Of a stretch of DNA of 64,000 nucleotides, positions 58,627-64,000 are shown piece by piece (positions within the stretch are counted from its first letter, which is position 1; each line of letters opens with the position of its first letter). Below the pieces are notes generated by a model that was given only the letters and a program-made list of their open reading frames with translations, searched no databases and had not been told where the DNA came from. Origin of the DNA: Datura wrightii (lineage: Eukaryota > Streptophyta > Magnoliopsida > Solanales > Solanaceae); the NCBI GenBank assembly GCA_035772735.1, contig JASDFA010000006.1:68278001-68342000 (forward strand), in the 5' to 3' direction. The position numbers and the translations under genes are program-made.

Positions 58627-58674
58627 CAACGTGTCACGGAGCCAACGCGGAGGCTCCACCTCCGTGACATGTTG
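58627..58674 (-). promoter_or_regulatory. GC-rich palindrome upstream of the TATA box, 5' LTR of C
   Basis: The plus strand has CAACGTGTCACGGAG (58627-58641) facing CTCCGTGACATGTTG (58660-58674). This is a 15-bp inverted repeat with one mismatch, at 58670. Confidence 0.65.
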
Positions 58675-58836
58675 CCATCGCGGAGGGGCTCTGCCCCGGC
58701 TCCTTCCGTGATGGTTCGACAGGTTTCCTCGTCCGGTCTTTTTCTGGGCCTTTTCCTAGCACGTATGGCTTTCAAATATGCTTAACCAACACGCGAATAG
58801 GCCATCTAGGTGCCGGGAATCTTACGGCGTATAACA

Positions 58837-58841
58837 GTTGC
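58837..58841. repeat. TSD of C, right copy (GTTGC)
   Basis: GTTGC directly after the LTR end ...TATAACA at 58836. Confidence 0.88.
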
Positions 58842-58927
58842 AGCATCAAAAATTGTTGAGGTTATTTCAATACATTCTAAATTTGTTGACACAACTGCTT
58901 AGATATTTCTAGGTTGTTGCAGCAATT

Positions 58928-59989
58928 CAAATCACATTGCAAGAGTATTTTGGGGCAATAACTCAACTACTTATATTGTTATGCAGCTCCATTAAACTTT
59001 CTCTTAAAACAAATATAACAAATATAATAATTTTCATGTGAAATTAACCGACGAAATCCTCCAATTTTCTTATAGAAAAAAATTATAGTTTTCCCATACT
59101 TTTGCGTGAAAAGTAACGGATGATACGCCAATTTTATTTTTTAAAATTCATTGAACAAACCAGTAAGGCCCCTCATATTTTTGTGTTTTTAAGTAATGGA
59201 TACGGTAGTTCTAAAAGTATCTTGATACAATGAATTTTCTATATTAAAAGACCAAAATTACCTATTTTTACTAATCAAAGAAAAATGTGTTTAACTAAAT
59301 ATTGAAAAAATTAAATCAAATTTTATCAATAATTGAATACCAAAATTTCAGCTTTCCCCTCTTAAAATTGGGTAACTAAAAGGATGGAACTTTATCTAGA
59401 GACAGATTTATTTAGAGACAAACTTATTTAGAGACTAGATTATAGATTCACATTAAAATATTTATTTCAAAATTATCATACAAATCTATTAATTTTAAAA
59501 TCTAAATCTGCTTCTAAAATTTATCTAAAATTGAATTGAAGTTGTCAATGAGTATTTGTTTCTTTTGATGAAACTAATATTCTTTTAAAAAATAAATCAA
59601 TTCTTGTTGGTTTCTTTAGGAGAATAAATAATAATAGTAATATTTTCTTTTTCAAAATCAAAAGTCCTATTTTCATTATTAATACGTAGAGAAATCTAGA
59701 ATAGATAATGATAAGCTTGTAGAGAAAGTACTAAAATTAAACAGTTATATAAGTATCATAAATTAATCAAAATGTGAGATAGATCATTATAAGTTTATTT
59801 TTGTGTGACCTATCAATTACGGATTTGAGGCGTACAATAAACTATAACATCACACCCTTTAGGGGATGTGACCCTTTCTATAACTCTACGTAAATGCAAG
59901 GTAATTAGTACACTTAGCTATTTTTTTAATTATGTGACTTGCCAACTTTGAAAATAGAAAGTAGGATCGCTTATTATGATTGCAAGTAG
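58928..59989 (+). repeat. Dispersed repeat R, copy 3
   Basis: It matches copy 2 from ATTGCAAGAGTATT onward and copy 1 from CAACTACTTATATTGTTATG onward, to AAAATAGAAAGTAGGA near 59951. It is cut by G at 59990. A local duplication of TTTATTTAGAGAC occurs within it near 59410-59440. Confidence 0.6.
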
Positions 59990-60388
59990 TGATCGTGGGC
60001 AAAAATAGCATGCTCGAGTGTTGCTTTATACCTTAATTTAGTCTTGTTTATCTAAGTTATTTTATACATTTTCATGTAATTTTATATAAATGTGAATATA
60101 TGTGCTAACCAACATGATTAGTCATTGTTTTGTAGGTTTCAATGATTTGGAGGAACTAATTTATAAGTTGGTGAAGGAAAGGAATGGAGTCGGAAGCAAT
60201 CGGCGGAAGTCGGCAAGGAGTAGGCATGGCAAGTGAGCAGATGCGGCAGCAACGCGCCACGGCAGGCCAGCCCCGCGCCAGCAGCATGCCATCGCGCTGC
60301 CCAAGCAGCGTGACACACTGCCAACGCGGCAAGAAGGCTGCCGAGGGTCGATTTAGGGTGATTTCCAGAAAGCCTTCGCGTCAGTGGC

Positions 60389-60428
60389 GTGTCACGGAGG
60401 CAGTGCTCCGCGATGCACTCCGTGACAC
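60389..60428 (+). promoter_or_regulatory. GC-rich palindrome upstream of the TATA box of G
   Basis: GTGTCACGGAG (60389-60399) and CTCCGTGACAC (60418-60428) are a perfect 11-bp inverted repeat ending about 33 bases before the TATA box. More GC-rich words (CATCGCGCTG, CCAACGCGGC) lie at 60240-60345. Confidence 0.65.
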
Positions 60429-60461
60429 ATTGCTTGTTATCCTGGGAAAAAATCCCACTAG

Positions 60462-60470
60462 TATAAATAG
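60462..60470 (+). promoter_or_regulatory. TATA box of G
   Basis: TATAAATAG followed by AACACTTAGGTTC, identical in core and context to B. Confidence 0.75.
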
Positions 60471-61383
60471 AACACTTAGGTTCATTTTTAATAATGCTGA
60501 CTTGGTGGAGCAAGAACGTGGGTTACAGGCAGTTGAGGGGAAGAAAATCTCAGGGTTTTTCTCTATCTCCTTCTTCTTTAGTTCAATTACTTGTATGTTT
60601 TAACACTCATTTAACGATGTTTAATCCATGAATGAGTGGCTAATTCCTCTTGTTGTTGAGGTTAAGAACAATGGTATTGAAATGTGATTGTTGATTAAGT
60701 TGGTTTTTCATCTTTTCTTCCATGGTTGTTCTATTGATTCTTGTTCTTACTGCATTAATGTGTGGCCTATGTTAATGTATATCTAAAAAGTCCGGTTTCA
60801 CTCGAGATAGCAAGATATTGGAAAGTTGTGAATCAATAGGATATGATCTTTTCTTAGTTTGGGAAAATTGAGAATTGATTTACCTTCAGGATAGAAATAT
60901 ACCTGAGAGTCGTATTAGTCAATTAAGGAACCGGTTTTGTATGGCTAGAACATGAATTTCATTTAATCACAGAAATGTAGGTGGACGGTTTATGATTCTT
61001 ATGTTGGGTTAAATACGAGAGTTTTAATCCATTGGCAATAGTTCTTGACTAGCAACCGGAGGAAAGATTAACCATATTATATTGATAATTTATTTCTTTA
61101 CATGTTCATTTAACCTCAGCATGCTCACATTCATAGTTTAGACTCACATTAGATATTCGTTTTAGACTTAGCATACAATTAGAAATCAAAATATATCAAA
61201 CTCTTCTTTGCACTGTTGTCTTCATTTTTAGAGTTAAAGTATAGTAACACTTAAGTAGTTTTTACCTTATCCCAGTCCCTGTGGGATCAATACTTGGCTT
61301 ACTTAAGCCACTTTACTACTTGTTCGACCACGTGCACTTGCTTGTAGCTTTATACCCAAAGCAGAAAAACCCGAACAAGTTTT

Positions 61384-61401
61384 TGGCGCCGTTGCCGGGG
61401 A
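61384..61401 (+). other. Primer binding site of G, tRNA-Asp type
   Basis: TGGCGCCGTTGCCGGGGA, six bases after the LTR end. Confidence 0.92.
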
Positions 61402-61603
61402 CTGGCAATTGGTAAAATTATTTTCTTAAGTGTTAGTTTACAAATTCTATATAAGTGCTGACAACTTGGTCTTAGCCTTTCTCTTGCAGGTATAGAATTC
61501 TTGTGTTAGTCTTATTTTTGAAAGAAAAACAAAAATAAAAATAAAGATTGTAGATATTTGTTTTAATTCTTTTTGATTTTTTTTCTCGGATACCCTTCTT
61601 GAC

Positions 61604-62188
61604 ATGACATCATGGAATACAAATGGTTTAAATGGTGGATACTCATATTTTGGCGAATCTTGTCTGAATTGCGGAGGACCCCACTTGTGGCAACACTGTA
61701 ACACGTGCAATATATGTGGTGGTCAAGATGGCCATTGGGATGGCTGTCCGAATGCATATTCCCCTCCCCCCAGCCCCTACTATGATCCTTCTATTGTTTT
61801 TGCTGAATATAGGCATGCTGAAAATAAGGATTTGGGATGCCAAGCTCAAATAGAAGACATGCTGAAACAACTCCTGGAGCAATCAGAAGCAATGAAGGAG
61901 GCGATGGAAGTATTGAGAATGCAGCAAGAAGAGAATGCAGAGGCTCTAGAAAGGATGAGCGTCAAATTCACGGAGATGATTGCTAAGGCTGAAGCTTGTG
62001 ATAAATTGCAGGTAACAGCTTTAGCCGATATTCAAGAGGAACTACAAGAGGAAGACAAGGGTGAATTTTTGGATGAAGCCCAACAATTAGAATCTCTTGA
62101 GTGTCCCCGTGATGGGCTCACACTTATGGAAAATCCATTCATGGAAGAAGGGATAGAGTATCCCCAGTTGACATTCATGGAGAGATAG
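61604..62188 (+). CDS. ORF of G: zinc-finger-like and coiled-coil protein of unknown function
   Basis: 194 codons from ATG 61604, about 200 bases after the primer site. Residues about 20-47 have a Cys/His cluster (CLNCGGPHLWQHC, then CNICGGQDGHWDGC) resembling two degenerate zinc knuckles. A Pro/Tyr-rich linker follows. Residues about 78-135 are a heptad-like Leu/Met/Glu stretch (IEDMLKQLLEQSEAMKEAME) likely to form a coiled coil, and the tail is acidic. It occupies the place of gag but has no capsid core. It might bind RNA and help packaging by a helper element; that is inference. I do not recognise a named family. Confidence 0.6.
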   Translation: MTSWNTNGLNGGYSYFGESCLNCGGPHLWQHCNTCNICGGQDGHWDGCPNAYSPPPSPYYDPSIVFAEYRHAENKDLGCQAQIEDMLKQLLEQSEAMKEAMEVLRMQQEENAEALERMSVKFTEMIAKAEACDKLQVTALADIQEELQEEDKGEFLDEAQQLESLECPRDGLTLMENPFMEEGIEYPQLTFMER

Positions 62189-62519
62189 ATGTCGATGCTG
62201 AGAAGGTGTATATAAGTAAGGAGGTCAAGCACAATGCAGTTTCAGAGTTGAGGTTTAATGGACCACACTCGAAGCATTTTTCGACATTAAGTTTGGTTGA
62301 CAACATAGAAATAGAGTCTTCCAAGCCCCGTATATTTTGAAATTTGCTAACTCGGAGAGACAAAATGACTTCGCTTACTTAAGGGCCAAAAATTTCAAAA
62401 GGCAACATCTACTGCTTGGTCCTTATAATTTTTCACCACCACCCCTAGAGCATAAGAGGAAATTAGAGAAGAAATTAGGGGTGAGATTCATATCCTCAAG
62501 GTGGAGGAAAAAGTGGTGA
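62189..62519 (+). pseudogene. Frameshifted continuation of the G ORF
   Basis: Right after the stop at 62186-62188 another frame reads DVDAEKVYISKEVKHNAV and ends at a stop near 62337. A third frame then carries NDFAYLRAKNFKRQ, GPYNFSPPPLEHKRK and ends RWRKKW at 62517. The charged composition and continuity suggest one original protein of about 300 residues broken by two frameshifts. Confidence 0.5.
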
Positions 62520-62551
62520 AACTTGATACGTCGTGCCGCGACATAAAATTA

Positions 62552-62576
62552 GGCGCTGCTTGGGAGGCAACCCAAG
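62552..62576 (+). promoter_or_regulatory. Conserved hairpin (AGGCAA loop) in G
   Basis: GGCGCTG followed by CTTGGG-AGGCAA-CCCAAG, about 35 bases after the last ORF stop. Same plan as H and B. Confidence 0.7.
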
Positions 62577-62667
62577 GGTACCATGGGTACCATTTTAATT
62601 TTTTGCATTTAAGTTGATTTTATTTATTTTTTCTTCTTGTGTTGTTTTGGTGGAAAGTTAAGCACAG

Positions 62668-62838
62668 ATGGAGGGGAAGGCTGAGTACCCTTGGAGGAGG
62701 AAACTAGCAAGCATGGAAGAGAAAAAGTGTGGGGTCAAACACCCACTTGTGCAAGTTGAAGAAAAGCATGTTGTAGCTTGGCCTAAAGGCCTCAGGGAGT
62801 ATTTCTCACCCTCTTTAAATGTTAATTTGATGCTATGA
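62668..62838 (+). CDS. Small ORF of 56 codons in G (doubtful)
   Basis: ATG at 62668 to TGA at 62836-62838, a basic, Lys/Glu-rich product without recognisable domain. Its stop codon falls inside the stem-loop at 62830-62849. It contains a further AAGTGTGGGGTCAA word near 62725. It may be a remnant of the ORF3 end of a fuller relative, or chance. Confidence 0.25.
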   Translation: MEGKAEYPWRRKLASMEEKKCGVKHPLVQVEEKHVVAWPKGLREYFSPSLNVNLML

Positions 62839-62870
62839 GGACATAGCATGATTTAAGTGTGGGGTGAGGG
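62830..62870 (+). promoter_or_regulatory. Stem-loop plus polypurine-like tract in G
   Basis: ATGCTATG-AGGA-CATAGCAT, a perfect 8-bp stem with tetraloop, then GATTTAAGTGTGGGGTGAGG. No LTR follows, so this is the internal copy corresponding to 39938-39978 of B. Confidence 0.7.
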
Positions 62871-62996
62871 AAATTTCAAGAAAATTTCAAATTTTTTTTG
62901 TGCTTAACGATTTTTGGTGAATGTAATGCTTGTGAGAAGAATTTTGAAAATTTATTTATGAGTCAAGAATGACTTCATCACCCGTTGGTTTTTCTT

Positions 62997-63032
62997 TTCG
63001 GTTCTTTTCTGACGGGGGGTATTTGAACCGAA
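62997..63032 (+). ncRNA. Conserved stem-loop TTCGGTTC/GAACCGAA in G
   Basis: TTCGGTTC and GAACCGAA separated by 20 bases, followed by ATGGATGGATGACGACCGTC near 63106. It matches B at 39598-39635 in stem and following block, while the loop differs. Confidence 0.55.
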
Positions 63033-64000
63033 GAATGAAATTTTTCTTTTTCTTTCCTTTGTCTGTATATAATGTTTTAGTCATAGTTAGGGACTGTTTC
63101 CAACGATGGATGGATGACGACCGTCTTGAGGAAAAATTAGTCGATAGGTTTTGGATTTTTGAAACCATAACTAATTGGTGCTTGATGTTCTTGTTATGTG
63201 CTATAAGTGATTGTAAGAGGCAAGTATGTTCAGTGTGAAGCATGCAGGTGTATAACTTTGTGTGAGACGCTTAGGCTCTTGAATTTGACTCAATATGATT
63301 GAAGCTTAATTCTGAATTCTTGTGATTACCTGAGTTAGAGTCTACTGAATGTGTCTTTAATTGAGCATGTGCCATGAGTGTAAGGTTTTTGAGTATTCTG
63401 TGCTATTGTGGATTGTCTAAAACTTGCCTGGTGTGTTTATAAAACGAAATGAAGGATGTGAATTGTAGGAGATGATTTAGGCATTTCTTTGAAGGAACCT
63501 AAATGTCATCCCTCATTTTACCTACGTTGAATAATTAATCCTGGTTAACCCCATTGAGCCTTGAGCCTATTCTTTGATAGCTGCAACATAAGCTTAATCC
63601 TTTTTCTTTCATTAGCCTTGCATTTGATCCAAAACTCCTAAGCGCTTAAGTGAATAATCCAAAAGAGTAAAAGGAGTGAGAAAAAAATGAAAAAGAAGGG
63701 AAAGTAGCAATTGTAAAAGTTGAGAAAGGTCGAGGGTGCACTTAGTTGAATACGGGTGAGTATTAGTAGGGAGTAAGAAAATAAATAAATGAAAAGTTAC
63801 TTATAGAACTCCTTACTAATAAGTTAAAAGTGCCTAAAGAAATGGGGGAACAAAAGAGAAAAAACAAGATGAAAGGAGAAAAAGGTGAAGTGATAAAAGG
63901 GAAGCTCGTAATGAAGGCGTGATGTATTAAAAGCGCTTAGGAAAGATAGTCACTATTACTGGCCATAATAGTACCTACCCGCACCTGAGTTACATTACAA
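63033..64000 (+). other. 3' noncoding region of G
   Basis: Colinear with B's 3' region. It has a purine-rich stretch at about 63640-63720 and 63835-63910. No ORF is supported. Confidence 0.55.

Larger units (their letters stand above)
48434..58836 (-). mobile_element. Element C: nearly complete chromovirus (Tekay/Del-like Ty3/gypsy)
   Basis: The LTRs are 56257-58836 (5') and 48434-51012 (3'), about 2.58 kb each, with TSD GTTGC at 48429-48433 and 58837-58841. Minus-strand order: initiator-Met-type primer site, gag, zinc knuckle, protease, RT, RNase H, integrase with GPY motif, chromodomain, polypurine tract, 3' LTR. After one gag frameshift, all pol domains lie in one frame broken only by isolated stop codons. 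It is the best preserved element in the window. Confidence 0.95.
56257..58836 (-). repeat. 5' LTR of C
   Basis: The minus strand starts TGTTATACGCCGTAAG and ends GGGGTGTGACA. It is a few percent different from the 3' LTR by eye, with many differences at CpG sites. The TATA box lies at 58600-58608. Confidence 0.93.
59990..61377 (+). repeat. 5' LTR of G
   Basis: About 1.39 kb, TGATC...GAACA. It is similar to B's LTR in reverse orientation, including CTGTGGGATCAATACTTGG and CGACCACGTGCACTTGC near its 3' end. Confidence 0.88.
59990..64000 (+). mobile_element. Element G: Athila-type derivative with an unrelated ORF in place of gag-pol (runs off the right edge)
   Basis: LTR 59990-61377, tRNA-Asp-type primer site, one ORF (61604-62188 with frameshifted continuation to 62517), then the AGGCAA hairpin, the RGGA hairpin with polypurine-like tract, and the TTCGGTTC stem-loop, in the same order as in B. 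The LTR start TGATCGTGGGCAAA and the TATA context equal those of B, so both belong to one family or sister families. No gag, protease, RT or integrase is present. Its 3' LTR is beyond the window. Confidence 0.85.

Noticed and set aside
1..64000. Endogenous pararetrovirus (caulimovirid) sequence
   Set aside because: All RT and RNase H segments found belong to LTR elements with integrase or Ty3/gypsy context. No movement-protein or coat-protein pattern was seen.

Overview
This window is a retrotransposon-packed piece of a plant nuclear genome. The plant is a eudicot and most likely a member of the Solanaceae. That guess rests on my memory of tomato, potato and pepper Gag/Pol and Ogre ORF1 wording, not on a search. 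I see no intact host gene, no rRNA or tRNA gene and no CRISPR array. About nine tenths of the sequence belongs to long-terminal-repeat (LTR) retrotransposons of three Ty3/gypsy lineages, and several are nested inside one another.

Layout. Positions 1-1984: left-truncated Athila-type derivative H (minus strand). 1985-2445: LTR fragment. 2443-2976: decayed DUF4283-type ORF. 3200-4262: dispersed repeat copy R1. 4815-7392: old solo LTR E. 7668-8019: decayed small secreted-protein-like gene F. 8360-8889 and 47735-48120: repeat copy R2, split by insertion D. 8890-47734: chromovirus D (plus strand), with target-site duplication (TSD) CATAT. Two elements sit inside D. Ogre-like element A (14087-33691, plus strand) lies in D's reverse transcriptase. 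Athila-type element B (36757-46525, minus strand, TSD ATGTG) lies in D's 3' LTR. 48434-58836: chromovirus C (minus strand, TSD GTTGC), the most complete element here. About 58928-59989: repeat copy R3. 59990-64000: Athila-type derivative G (plus strand), which runs off the right edge.

History. The three TSDs and the way the elements interrupt each other give a relative order. The R repeats are oldest, then D, then A and B inside D. C sits between R2 and R3, which were a few hundred bases apart before C arrived. A has lost its right LTR end, its right TSD and part of D's pol.

Function. No element keeps a complete uninterrupted coding capacity. C has every domain in order (gag, protease, RT, RNase H, integrase, chromodomain) but carries several in-frame stops and one frameshift. 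A keeps ORF1, gag, protease and a G-patch but no RT or integrase. B keeps gag, protease and an env-position ORF3 but no RT or integrase. G carries an unfamiliar zinc-finger/coiled-coil ORF instead of gag-pol.

The most interesting signals are structural and noncoding. (1) A stem-loop with an AGGCAA-type loop lies between the coding block and the 3' region in all three Athila-type elements, and its stem covaries. (2) A stem-loop with an RGGA tetraloop lies just upstream of the polypurine tract, with the stem replaced by compensated sequence from copy to copy; it occurs in both Athila-type elements and chromoviruses. (3) A GC-rich palindromic module of about 40 bp is shared by chromovirus C and Athila-type B. 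(4) B has a possible internal leader and intron in front of ORF3. All calls come from reading the sequence by eye; no alignment or database search was run.
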